NCBI GenBank assembly: GCA_034687125.1
Contig: JAQGBZ010000056.1
Span: 62,001 to 126,000 of the forward strand
Reading direction: 5' to 3'
DNA length: 64,000 nt
From: Neelides folsomi
Taxonomy: Eukaryota > Arthropoda > Collembola > Neelipleona > Neelidae
Part shown: positions 40,601 to 54,233 of the stretch, one piece after another
How positions within the stretch are numbered: position 1 is the first letter of the stretch
How the letters are laid out: each line of letters opens with the position of its first letter
Position numbers and translations under genes: made by a program
The notes under the pieces: generated by a model
The model's database searches: none
What the model was told of the DNA's origin: nothing
What the model saw: the letters and a program-made list of their open reading frames with translations, nothing else

Positions 40601-43600
40601 CTCAGGTCAAGAGTTGATCCTTGGGAGCTAAAGTCGGAAGCAGAGGTATTCCGATGAATTCCCTCCCCTCGATTTCCCCTCAAAAGTGAAGACCCCAAAG
40701 ATGAATGATGTTGATGGGCAGGTGGCGGAGGGTGAAAAGATGTTGAATTCTTTTTTCCAATATCTCTCAATAAACCTCGTGTTGGTTTATGTGACTTTGG
40801 TGGTGGATGATGGTCGGATTCTTCTGAGTCGTCTGCCACCCCACGACCCCTCATGACTGTTGGAAGTCGAGACATATGGGGCATGAGATTTCCCCCATGA
40901 ATTCCACTGTGGTTGAGAAGTGCTTGAAGTTTCGCACGCTCTGTTTCAACGTCGATGGCTATCCTCCTCCTCCTCCCACGACGACCACCTCCACCTATTT
41001 CAAACCATGGCTCATTTTGAATTTATAATTAAAAGAGAAGAGTTATAAAAATCCATTATTAAATAAAATCTACAATGCTAACAAACGTATGAAACTTATA
41101 CATTCCGTGCAAGAAGTCATAAAAATAAAGAGAGCAACACCGCTAACATAAAATACCATATATCCTTTTAAACTACTACAATCCCCAAATCTCCTATCTT
41201 CCCACTCATCATCATGTAAATTAGGTCAACGATGATTATCAAAAATGCCAACTCGTTTTAATTTCATAAAAACATTTCATAGTGTTTAAATCAAGGACGC
41301 GACTCTTCTAGCTTTTCCATTGTAATCCCCTTTGATAGTCTACTTAAAAATAAGCACCATATATTCAAATGATATTTAAGGTGTAAATATTATTATTACA
41401 CGTTGATAAGTTTATAAATATGTATGAAATGTATAAACCATGAAGTTTTATCTCAAAACATTTAATTTATAATCTACACAAGTTTTTTTTTCGCTCACAG
41501 TTAAAATGATAATGAGATAAACAGATAAAAGCACATGCCGATTTGATTATGATTTAAGCTACATCTAAACTTTAAATGCCAATTTCGAAGAAAAAAAGTC
41601 TTACTGTTATTCTGTTGTTGTTGTTGCTGTTGGAGGTTCATGATAAGTTCCTCAGTAGGAGCCAAGTCACTTGCTTCTGAAATTGGCGTCGGGGTGTCAC
41701 GTACCGGTGTTGAGGCCGCATCCGGAGTTCCAGTCGGAGTGTAGTCAAAGACATCAGAAACACCAGCAGATGAAAAGAATCTTGACACAGGCCATTCGTT
41801 CTTTTCAATAGCATGAACAATGTGTTCTAGCCGGATTTGAATCGCTTTATCTCTTGGCCACCGAATCGGATTCATTTGATTCAATAGATTTCCCAATGCT
41901 TCAATGTTATTGCTATCAGCAGCAAGATTAAACGAGTCTCCTAAGAGTGATTTATTTAAAATTGATTGCGTGGGAATTGAGGTTTCTTCTTGAGCATGAG
42001 GCGGCGGAGGTTCCGGAACAGAAAACTTGGGTGATCCTTTCACTTGAACCTCAACGTTCTTCATCTTCTCAGCAGAGAGTTTAATTGTGATTTTGAGTTC
42101 ATCTTTAATTTCAACTTGAACTTCATTCATGCCATCAGAATCTTTGTCTTTCTCTTCCTTCTCTCTCATTTCCTCCTTCTCGCGTTTTTCCTCTTTCTCA
42201 CGTTTTTCTTCCTTTTCTCGTTTTTCTTCCTTCTCGCGTTTTTCTTCCTTTTCACGCTTTTCCTCCTTCTCTCGCTCTTTTTCTTTCTCTTCCTTCTCCC
42301 TCAATTCTTCTTTCTCTTTCAAATCTCTTTCCTCTTTCTCCTTCACTTCATCTTTCTCAACCAATTCTTCTTTTTCTTTCATTTCCTCATCCTTCTGTTC
42401 TTCAACCTTCTCACCTTCAGTAGCTTCTTCTTTCTCTTTGGTTGAAGATTCTTCTGGGACTTCCATTGGTTCTTCTTTAATCACTACTTTCTCTTCCTTT
42501 TCCTTTTCTCCATCACATTTATCTTCAGACTTCTCGACTTCTTTTTCTACTTCTTTCTCAGGTGAAGATTCCTTTTTATTTCCAACAGCAAGAGATTCAG
42601 GAACATCTTCAGTTTTACTTTTAGCAACTTCTTCAGTCTCAGAGTCCTTCTTTTCTTCTTCGACTGCAGCGGCGGCGGCAGCAGCAGCAGCTTCAGCTTC
42701 CGCCTCCTCAGCAGCCTTTTTCTTTTTAGCGTCTTCACGCTCTTTTTTAATATCCTTGATTTCTATATCGACCATATCAGGGCGGAAACGCTTTTTAGTT
42801 TCCTCTTCACCCTTCACTTTCTTCTCCTTTTTAGCATCAAGGAGAGGTTCACCCGAAATATGTCGACGAAGAATTTCTCGGAATGACAAGTCGGGGTCAT
42901 TAAGGTAAAACAAGTCCGTGCGTCCAAGACCATGCCTTGAAATAAAAACAATAATTATTATTGATGAATAAAATAACACTCGTATAAATCTCACAACTTG
43001 TTTTGTTAAGAAGTTATATTTAAAATGTCAAGTTATTCACCTTGATGCTCCAATTAAGAGATCCTTGTCATGTTTCCCAGATATCCACCATTCAGGCATG
43101 TCTAAAGATGGTTGGCAGAGTTTGAGCCTTTCTTCAAGTTGAGGATGGAACATAACTTCTTCTCTTATCTTGTTAAGCAAATCAATTCGTTCTAATGTTC
43201 TCTTTGCTCTTTCTTCAGCCAATGGCTCAACCGGAACTTGGATCAAATCTGTGATTCAAATGAGATATGTTTAATTATGTGATAATGAACTCGGAAATTT
43301 GATCTAAATGAAAGCCTCATTCAACGTTCTGCAAGTCTGCAACTTACCAAACTCTATAAGAAGGATTTGAAGTGTGAGTTAAACGAATCCAGAGTGGAAG
43401 GTGCGAATTATGAAATTAAATAAGCAATAAATTAAATTACGCACTACCGTAATTAATAAATTCGTGAAATTTAAAGTGGATGCAATTTTACGTGACTATT
43501 TTTGTAATTTAATTTAAGAAATTACCTTCTTCCTGGGTTAGCTTCTTTCCACAGATTCTCTTACACATTGCAAAGAAAGCTCTGTAGTATTCAGTCAAAG

Positions 43601-46600
43601 TTTCATCAAACTTCTTATCGAGTCGAGAAAGAGCGCGGAATTTGGTCCAATCGTAACGATTCTCTTTCCTAAGAAATTGAAAAAGTAATTTAGAAAACGA
43701 GAAAAATATAAAATGGACATTTTAATTCTAAATTGAACTTAAATTATATTGAACATTTAGGATATATTTACTCACTTATTATATTGAATTCCAAAAGTTG
43801 AAATTGTCCTGTAAAAATCGGATTCTTCTTTTTTGCTCCACCGTTTTTGATGAACTTCCAATTTTTGTCTTTCTCTTTCACGAACAATTTGTTCGATCTT
43901 TTCTTTTCTCTCCATCCGTTGCAATAAACGCTGTAAAGAAACCTCGTTAAATACTTCATAATATATGAATCGTTATTTGAAAAAACAATAACGATCCTCA
44001 GGTCTCATAATCTCGCAAACATTAGAGGGCTGATATTTTGAGCTTGCAAGTATTTTAGTTAATACCATCGAAAAAAATATAATTAAAAAATAATACACTT
44101 GAAAACTCGAAAAAATCTCCCTCTTATTGGTTTTTTATCTCGTCATCGGAAAAAACATAGATCAATAGAAGAAAAATCAGACTCACTTTAGCCTTTTGAG
44201 CATTTCGAATTTCTTCTTTTTTGAAATTTCTTTGGAAGGAAGTGATGAGCTTTCTGAGACGAGTATTCAAATCAGAACAGGACGGCATACGGATTTGTCC
44301 AGCTTCCGTTGGTTCAGAAGGAGTTGTGGTGTCAGGAGTTGGAGTTCCCGCTGTTGGCTTCTCAATAGTTTCACCATTTTCATCTTCCTCTTCGTCTCCA
44401 CCGACAGCTTTTTCGAGCTCTTCTTCATTCCTAATTAAATTAAAATTGAAATAATTAAACTTACTTACAATAAAACTTTAGATGAAAATGAATTAATAAA
44501 ATAATTATCTAAAACTTACACTTCGGAAGATATTTCGGCGAGAACAGCAGAACCATCAGGAGGTCCACATCGACTCAAGAAGCACAATAGAGGATCGAGT
44601 CTCATTACATTGTACCTCTCGTATCCATGTTTATAAGTTCCAATGAGAAGAGATGCATCGGCCTCTCGGTCCCACCAAGGTGTAGGTCCATTGTCAACGA
44701 CAAGCGTGGGAGGACAAATTTGAATCTCACTATAAAATAAATTAACATTTAATAAACTAGCGATCATAATTTTAATGCCAAGTGAAATTAAACATACTTT
44801 GAAGGAATTCCAACAGCAATTTTCTGTGACCAGTCTCCAATGATTTCTTGTTTAATATAATACAGCATTCTGATCCTCAGTAAAACTCTGAAAAACAAAA
44901 TAAGAAACATGTAATATTGATAACCATAAATTGAAAAGAAAGTTTATAATGCTAAAGATGGTAGGAAAGAAATCTTCAGACTAACGAGATATAATTCACT
45001 CATTATATACCATTAAATGGTATTCGGTATTAGCATGGGTTTGTCATCATATGAAATTAAATAAAACTAACCAAAAGAAAATCAAGTTTAATTTTTAGAT
45101 TTTAAACTTACTTGTTGGAATGTTTCGACAAATGTTTTTTGTAATTTCCGTCCAAATGAGTTTCCGGATTGTATTTGTCATCTTGCATCCAATCCTCAGT
45201 ATCAGGTTTGTCTGGAGTTTTGGCATTTTGCTTCTTTTTACTCTTCCTACCTCCTCGTGAAACGGGATTAGCAAGGCCAGAATGATTTCTTGTAATGACA
45301 TTTCCACCCTTTTCAGAAGGAAAGATCAAGTCTGAAACAAAGCTTTTGACTTTTTCATCCCCACGGAAGTTCATGACACAATGGAGGAGAATCATCCTTG
45401 CAGCATCTTCAATATGCGATTCTTCCCATCCATTTCTAAATTGCCCTTGTGCCAATATTTCACTCCAGCGATTCCAACTAAATAATTAAAATAAACGAAC
45501 GACCATTATTCATGAAATTATATTTCTTGATCTTTGAATTTCATTGAAATGAATCTTCAGACTAACGAGATATAATTCAACTCATAGATGCCATTAAATG
45601 ACATTCGGTATTAGCATGGGTATGTCATCATGAAATATAATTATTTGATAATCTTATTAAAAATAAAAATTACCCAAATGTAAGAAGTCCCTTCTCAATT
45701 TTGTAAAGTTCACTCCTTGACCATCTGCCATATTCAACAATTCCATCATCACAATGGTAATCTTCGTCAATGCCCTTCCTTGATTTTCGACTCTTCTTTC
45801 CTCTTCGCCCTTTAAAGGCAAAAAATAATTTGATATGAGTTAGAGTTTGATTGATAAAAATACTAATTTTACTAATATACATATAATTAAATTATTATCT
45901 TACTTCCTCCTCGTGTTCTTTCCCCAACACCCCCTTCATCATCAGAATCTGACGAGGATTCAAGTTCAGAAATTTCCATAACTTGTTCGTCGTGGCCATA
46001 ACGTTTGATTTGGGTTCTTCTTCGAGGTTCATTCATTAGAAGGTCATTCTAAATAAAATAGGTAAATTATGCCAAAACAATTCCAGCAAATAAAATTCTT
46101 ATGAAAATAAAGTGACATTCATTAGTGAGAATGTCAAAAGTTTAAATATCATTAAAACTTTAATAAAAATTAACAAACCTTTTCTCCAAATTCATCAATT
46201 TCAATTTCAGCCTTCCTCGCCCATTTCTTCCAAAAATCAGGATCGTCAATATTAATATCCTCTCGGATTCCGCTTGAAGCAAAAGAAGCCTTTGAAAATG
46301 TCGATCCCTTCTCTCCAGGGTCCAACGTGATGATTTGGGTTCTCCTCTTGAGAATACAATCAATGTCTTCTTCACAGAATTTGTCCCCTGCGTTATCTTC
46401 ATCCATAAGAGCACCGTACGCACCGCGTTTGAGCAAATCCTCAACTTCCTTTTTAGAAAGCTGCTTCGAAGGATTATTCGCATCAGGATTTTTCCCTTGA
46501 GTATTCATACTTTGAAGAACTGCTTTGTCAAGTCCCAGTTTCAACGATGCTCGATCAAACATTTCCCGCTCGTACGTGCTACGACAAATGAGGCGATAAA

Positions 46601-49600
46601 CTTTGACCATCTTTGCTTGGCCAATACGATGACACCGTGCTTGAGCCTAGAAAATAAAATTAGCATGTAGAAAATAAATTCTCCTTGTTTTATAAATTTT
46701 TTTTCTTAAGATTGATCATAATGGGATAATAAATACCTGGAGATCATTCTGTGGGTTCCAATCGGAATCATATATAATTACGGTGTCAGCAGCCGTCAAA
46801 TTAATTCCAAGGCCACCAGCTTTTGTACACAAGAGGAATACGAACCGGTCCGAGTCGGGTTTGCTAAACCGGTCAATAGCTGCTTGTCTCAAAGGCCCGC
46901 GAATTCTCCCATCAATCCGTTCAAATGGGTACTTCATATAAATGAGATAATCCTCCAAAATATCCAAACATCGGACCATTTGGCTAAATATTAGCACACG
47001 ATGGCCATTTGCCTTCAACTTTGGAAGTAGCTTGTCAACAAGGACCATTTTTCCGGACGAGGTGATTAGTGCCTTGTAATAAAGGTCAGGATCATCATGT
47101 GGGACATTGTAAACCATTCTGTAATCCAGTTGGATTTGATCCTCAGCTCCATTGAGCAAATAGGGATGAATGCAGCATTTCCTCAGCTCCATCATTGTGT
47201 TCATGAGATTTGGAATGTTGGACGTGTTTGTGCCTTTGCTCAAAAATGAGAAATTCCTTTCAAGGATACCTCGATAATACTTTTTCTGCATATTGGTCAG
47301 CTCAACTTCAATGATGGTTTCTTCTTTGGGAGCAATTGACTTTTCCACGTCTTCCTTCAGTCTCCTCAACATCATTGGTTTTAAAAGAGCTTGAAGTTTT
47401 TGAACTTGAGTTTCCGTCTTCAACTCTCCGAATTCTTTTTGGAAATTTTCATCCGATTGAAATTGGGTCGGTTCTAAAAAGTTGAGAAGGGAAAATAATT
47501 CATTTACATTGTTCTGTAGCGGAGTTCCACTCAAAAGAACCCGATGTTCCAAATTGAGCATACGAAGGCCTTCTAACAATTTACAATTCTTGTTCTTGAG
47601 TCGATGAGCTTCATCAATGATGCAAAGACGCCAAGGGAAATCCTTCAAGTCCAACACATCAGTGAGAACAATTTCGAATGTTGTGATCAAGACATTGAAT
47701 TTGAAACAATCCTTAATGTTCATATTAGGATTGTCGGGGTGTCTGTAAAATAATTCATATTCTTGAATCATATTGCGACTCGCGACTGACCCATGGTAAA
47801 CAACGACATTCAAATCCGTCCAAGTTTCAAATTCTCTTTGCCAATTTGGAACAGTGGAGAGGGGAGCAATGACAAGAAACGGACCTCGAATTCCAACCCG
47901 AGTCACAGATTCAACAAATGCTAAGGATTGGATAGTTTTTCCAAGACCCATTTCATCAGCTAAAATACAATTCCTCCCGTTGAACCATGAAAAAGACAAC
48001 CAATTGAGACCTTCAAGCTGATACTCTCGCAATGTATTGGAATTTTTGTAAACTGGAGAGTCTTCAAGTTTGACCCAATCAGCTGGCTTTGGCCTTTTCT
48101 TCTTACTCCATTGATCTTTAGTTGGTGGTTTGAAATACCGATGGAATTGTTTTAGAATTTCGGGATCAATGTCATCGTGTAATTCCCATGTGCATTCGTC
48201 ATAAGGCAAAGATCGCCATTTGACCAAATAATTCCTAGAGATGTTTCCAGTTGATGGATCTCGTACTTCAGACATGTCCAAGATACGATCAACTTCTGTG
48301 TATTCAGGATTGAAAGCGTCTTCTTCAAGGAACTCAAAGATATTCGAATTATTTGCCATCTTCTGCTTGTACCTTTTGATTTTTGGAGTTGCTCGCTTGT
48401 CGCCTTTTAGAAGTTCTTCCTCCGTTTTCCACTCGCAATGAAGATAAGAAAAATTCTTGAATTTGACAAAGAATTCTTCAACTTCAATTGTTTGTGGGGG
48501 CTTTGGAATTTTCTTTTTCCCTTTTTTGGGGGATCCTTCGATTGTTTCTTCAGTCTTTATATCTTCTTTTTTCTCATCTTCCTCAGCGCCTTCGACTTTC
48601 TCTGTACTTTCTGTTGCCTCAACTTTAATTTCGTTTTCATCTTTTACTTTTTCAGGTTCTTCTTTCTTTTCTTCTTCCTCCTCATCGGCTTTCTTTTCGG
48701 GGGTCTTTGGAGTTGAAGGTTGTTCAACTTTAATTTCCAATTCCTCTTCTTTTTCCTCTTTTTCTTTGGCAGGCTCTTCAATTTTTTCTTCATCAGATTT
48801 AACAACTTCTGGTTTTTCAGTTTCTTCAGTTTTAATTTCAGAATCAGTTGCTTCTAATACAGCCTCGTCTTTGGGTTTTTCTTCTGATTGATCTTCTGAC
48901 TTTTTCTTTTCGTCTTCAGTTTTTACTTTTTCTTCATCTTCGTCCTCTGAAGAGGAATCCATAATTATTTCTCTAGTACCAGTCCGTACTTGCAAAATAT
49001 GCTGAATTATCATAGTGTCTTCTTCGGCAGGATTCTAAAATTGAAAACATCAAAAATAAACAATATGTCCCATCTACAGATGAATATTATTTAAGATAAT
49101 TTTCAGCTAAATATAATATGTACTAGAGGTATGTAGTTTAAAACTTGTATGCATTTTTGAATTATCATTAATTTTTACTTACAATGAATACAAAATTAGG
49201 TTTGTTCTGGTTGAAGCTCTGATTGCTATTCGATTCCTCTTTTTTGGGCGTGGCAACTGCAGGAGTTGATGGGGCCGATGGTGCTCCTGCTGTGTCAGCA
49301 GTTCCAGGAGTTGCTGATGGGCCAGATATTGCGCTTCCATCAGCTTCAGTGGGAACGACTTCCCCAGGTGGAACAACAAGCGGTTTCTTTTTATCAGGCA
49401 TTAACAAATCCTCTTCGGATAAAGGAAGGTCAATATCATCAATATATTTTTTCCTCTTTGTATTTCTTGCAGACCGTCGTTTGTTTGACAAGTCTTCTTC
49501 TGGCGGGGGTGAAGGAGGTGGTGTAGCATCCAAATCGGATCCTTCGGAATCGCTTCTCTTCCTTTTCTTTTTCTTAGCTAAAGCGCTTATCAAAGTCCTG

Positions 49601-52600
49601 TGAATTAAGTGTATACAGTTAGTAAATGATTTAATTATTAAAAATAATCATTAATATTAATTGTAAGTGAATAATAAAGATTAAAAAATTAAATACTTCG
49701 AGGGACGTTTCTTCCCTGACGAACTCGATTTGACTTTGGGTTTTTTAGGCTTCTTTGGCTTCTCAGGTGTTTTGAGCTCGGCAGGAAGATCCGCGATGGC
49801 TTCTGTTGATTTGCCATCTTGGGTGCTGATATCACCTTCCCCGCTACTGGTCGTAGCCGCGGGGCCTCCTTCAGCTACTATGATACCAGCAGCACCAATC
49901 CCGTTTTTTTGATCCGATTCATTCAAACCTTCCCCATCTGTGAGGACGGGAAGGTCATTGGTCTCCATTGCAGACGCATCTACTTCTTCTACACCTTTCT
50001 TTTTTCGTGGTCTATAAACAATAAAGCACCATTAGATTAAATATCCGATTTAGATTCAATCATGTAAAATGTTTAAATGAAAATGTATATTACTTCTTTG
50101 GAGTCTTTTCTTTGGGTGTCTTCGGTTCTTTTACTTTCTTTTCTTTAGGAGATTTCTGTTCTCGAGGTTTTCTATAAATTGAATAATCATTTTATAGAAA
50201 GTGGTCAACAATAAATTGGAAAATGAATATTAGCAATTCATATATTTTACATACCGTGGCTTTTTCGGTTTCTTTTCAGGAAGTTCGGGGGGTATGTCTT
50301 GAAAATCATAAACTTCATGAGGAAGTGGAGGAGGCGGAAATTGAGCCAAATCTTCCTTCTTTCCTTTTTTCCCTTTTCCTTTGGGTTCTCTTGGTTTACG
50401 TTCTTTTTTCTTTTTCCCTTTAGGAACTTCGTCAAGCCCATCAATTGGCACATCCAAACCCTATAAATAATTGTTCATAAGCATAAGTTTTTTTCATCGT
50501 TAGAAAAAAGTTAAAATGATAAACAATTCTGAAGTTATCAAAGGAAGATAAATATTATACCTGTGGATGAGGAATTGGTTGTTGCCCGTAAATTGGACCT
50601 CCCATTTGACCCGGTTGCATTGGTGGATACGGGCCTGCGCCTCCAAGTCCTTGCTGTTGCTGCTGTAGTTGTTGTTGCTGTTGTTGGAGACTCCTTAGGC
50701 GTTCTTGAAGCTCACTTATCTATAAATTACAAATGTACCAAAGTTAATAAAAATCAGTAAATATACTGTAATACAATAAATAATAAATTATTTAAATAAA
50801 CACCATTATGCGACTATAATTAAATATAATATTTTAATTTGCAATGAAATAAGTCAACAATTCAAATTTTAAATTCTTATTACTCAAAAGCTTATGCTTG
50901 GAATATAAACGATCCTCTCACAGCGCAATTCAATCGCGCAATCTGACTTTGTTAACAATTTATGTATACGAACTGCGTGTATAAGAAGCAACATGTATTT
51001 AGTTATGAGTATTTAGTAAATTCCTTCGAATCCTTATTATCTATGTAAATAACATAAAAGCCCTACGAAAACTTTTATGGAAAAACTTCAAATATAAGAA
51101 ATTAACATAATTGGAGACTCAAAAATAATCAAATTAGTATTTACAGTTGACTTTGTATTCCTGTAAAAATATTGAAGGGAAGAGCGGAGATGGAAAACTG
51201 ATTCGCATGATTCGAATCTCTCGACATTCATCACAAAAAATAGGTATGAGCATGCCTAAGCCTATTATTGATAATCTGAAGTATATTCATTTGAAGGATT
51301 GAGAAGGGGAATGAGGTGTACATCGGATGTTTCCTCGTTTCCCCCCATCCGTTTCACACTCATCGATTCGAACCGAGTTCTCTCTCTGCTTCTCTCTCCA
51401 TCTTAATTGGGATCCTTCAGACTTCAGAGGAGAGGGAGAGGAAAGCATATATATCTAACCAAACCAATTTCATAACTATGTAGATGTGTAGCTCAATAGT
51501 TTTATACTCATCTTATATCTCAAATTAACCTCATTTATTAAGAAAATAGAATATAGAACCGAAAAGCCATATATTGAGGAAAAGAGGAAAACCATTTCAT
51601 TTAAGATTTACACATTTACACATACATATTTATTAAAACCTACCATCTTAGATTTAATAAGCTTATACGAAATGGTCCATTATATAAAACGAGTTTAATT
51701 AATTTTATTGGGTTTAACTCTAGCACCATTCGACAATTGAATCAGTGGTTCAAATGAAATCCTTTCCTCTCCAACTCTCCATTAATCGATTTGTCCTTTA
51801 GGTTTGAAAGCATCTTAACTTTGTCTCCAACCTATTTATTATAAGAATCAGATATTGCGCCGTTCTCTTCTCGTCTTCGACTCACTCAGTGAAACAATTT
51901 CATCAAAAGAAAACTCTTTTCAATTATGCATGTTGGCATCATAAATAAGCCAATCTTCCTATCTCATAATTCAATTTTATTCCATGTCCTACTTTATTGC
52001 TAATTATATTAGCAAAATATAAATGACTTTCTTCTTATTAGATCTTAAATTTTCTTAAACCTTTATTATGAGAATATAAATGAGAATTTACTTGGATTTG
52101 AGTCTGCTGAGAGGGCGGCAATGTGAACAAATGCTGAAGTTGTTGATTCACTTGATGAATTTCAAAATGAAGTGGCGGTTGCATCGGCCCAGCATGATTA
52201 ATTGGATATTGAGCAGGGCGAATTCCTGCTTGGAATTGTGGACCACCTGGACCAGGAAATCCTGGATGTTCGGGTCTTCCATGGAAGTTCCCATAACCGT
52301 CAGTTGGGAATCTTTGTTGGTATGAATTTGGGCCCATCATCGGAGGTCTCATCCCACCTTGTGCATTTGGAAAATGGGGTGGTTGTGGAGGACCAACAAC
52401 TCCTTGTGAATATCCTGCCATCATAGCCTGCTGTTGTTGTTGAACTTGTTGCGGATTAATCGGAGCCTGTTGAGGAATTCCAGGTTGTTGTTGATGTGGC
52501 ATGTGCCCCTGCTGAGGGGGAATTCCTCCTTGGGGGATTGATGAAGGTACTCCAGGCATTCCTTGTTGTATTCCTTGCTGTGGTTGTTGAAGCCCAGGTT

Positions 52601-54183
52601 GTTGTGGAATTCCTTGTTGTTGAATTGATGGCTGTTGGATTGGGGGCTGTTGGGGCATTCCTTGTTGCTGTTGTTGAGGAATTCCTTGTTGCTGCTGAAT
52701 AGATTGTGGTTGTTGAATTGGTGACTGTTGTTGGATCCCTTGTTGATGAATTTGGGATACCTGATTTTGTTGTGAACTATTTTGTGATAAGAGGGATGGA
52801 GATGATGAAGGTGGAATCCCTGCAAACCCTTGGGATTGAATTGGAGTACTCGTATGACTACTCATTGAATCATTAGAATTTTGTGAAGATTGTGAATTCT
52901 CCATATTGAACACGTGAGGGAGTGAGAGCTGTTGTTGTTGTTGTTGTTGATGGTGATCAGGAGATTCATTCATCGGAGGTTGAAACCGTTCTTCTTGCTG
53001 AAGAGAATGAGATGAGGAACTGTTTGAAGATTCACCAAATGGCCCTAGTTCTTCACTATTACTCACTTTCCCTTCATGTGGAGTTGGAGGTTTTGGTTCA
53101 CCGTCTCTGACAACTCCTTCCGGTCGGCTAGTGTCAAGTGAGGGTGTCAAAGTGTCCAACTCTGTATCTCTTCCCATGTTCCCATCCATCCCACTTCCTG
53201 AGTTGTTCATCCCATGAGTGACTGGTGAATGGGGATGAAGTGGTTGGGTAGGAATGTGTTGCGGGAGCAATCCATTCCCTGTAGGTCCTTGATGTGGATG
53301 ATACACACTCGCCTGTTGCTGCTTACTCCGATTCGGCGTTGAAGGTGTTTGCCATTGAGTAGGTGAAAGTGGAGTTTTAGGTGACATTGGAGTTTTTGGT
53401 CCGCTATTTAAAGGACTTAAAACTCCTCCAGACGGAGGCCCTAATTGAGGTTTTGGTGATGGTGAATTTTTATTTATCATTTGTTCCAATTGTTGAAGAG
53501 AGCTCGGTGGAGCATTTTGATGAGGAACAGAAGGAACAGTTGGAGTTGTGGCTGCTGGAGGGCGAGGAGATGGAACTGGTGGCCTCGGTGACGCTGTTGG
53601 AGCTCTTGGGGAAAGTTGTGGGAGCTGAGCAGGGTAGGCAGCGGGCATTGGAGGCCTATAATTACTCGGACTGCCCCCATTCGGGACCAAACTGGATGCC
53701 CCATAAGGGTATGAAGAATTAAGGGAGCTTGAACCCATTGAAGCACTCCCCTGTCCTGGATAATACTGTCCGTACTGGTTCCCATACTGATTTATATTTA
53801 CAGAGCTTGGGATACCATATGGTTGAGGAGCAGCCGGAGTCTGCTGTCCCTGAGGAGGATACGCGGGCCCTGCCGGTGGCCCTTGACGACTCCCATGATG
53901 ATAATCAGGGTATGAAGAGGGATACATACCTTGACCATACGCTCTTCCGCTCATGTAACCTGGAATGCTGTGAGGCTGAGCAGGGGAAGGCTGAGAGCTT
54001 TGTTGTTCCACTTGTGGAGGTCGAACAGCGCCAACACTTGCAGGATAACTTTGGGGTTGACCTCGGTACGCTGCTGCAGGATTTGGCGGATAATGATGTC
54101 CTAAACTTCCAGGCGTCCCATAAAGAGCCGATTGTTGTGAAGGTTGCTGATGTTGCTGTTGCTGTTGGTGTTGTTGCTGTTGT

Positions 54184-54233
<50 letters not shown>

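Noticed and set aside
42129-42908. 259-codon plus-strand ORF, Ser/Phe rich
   Set aside because: It is the antisense of the Glu/Lys-rich kismet exon; GAA/AAG codon repeats read as Ser/Phe on the other strand and leave few stops.
43968-43996. 9-bp inverted repeat (atcgttatt / aataacgat) in a kismet intron
   Set aside because: Short arms with a 9-nt spacer are expected by chance in AT-rich sequence.
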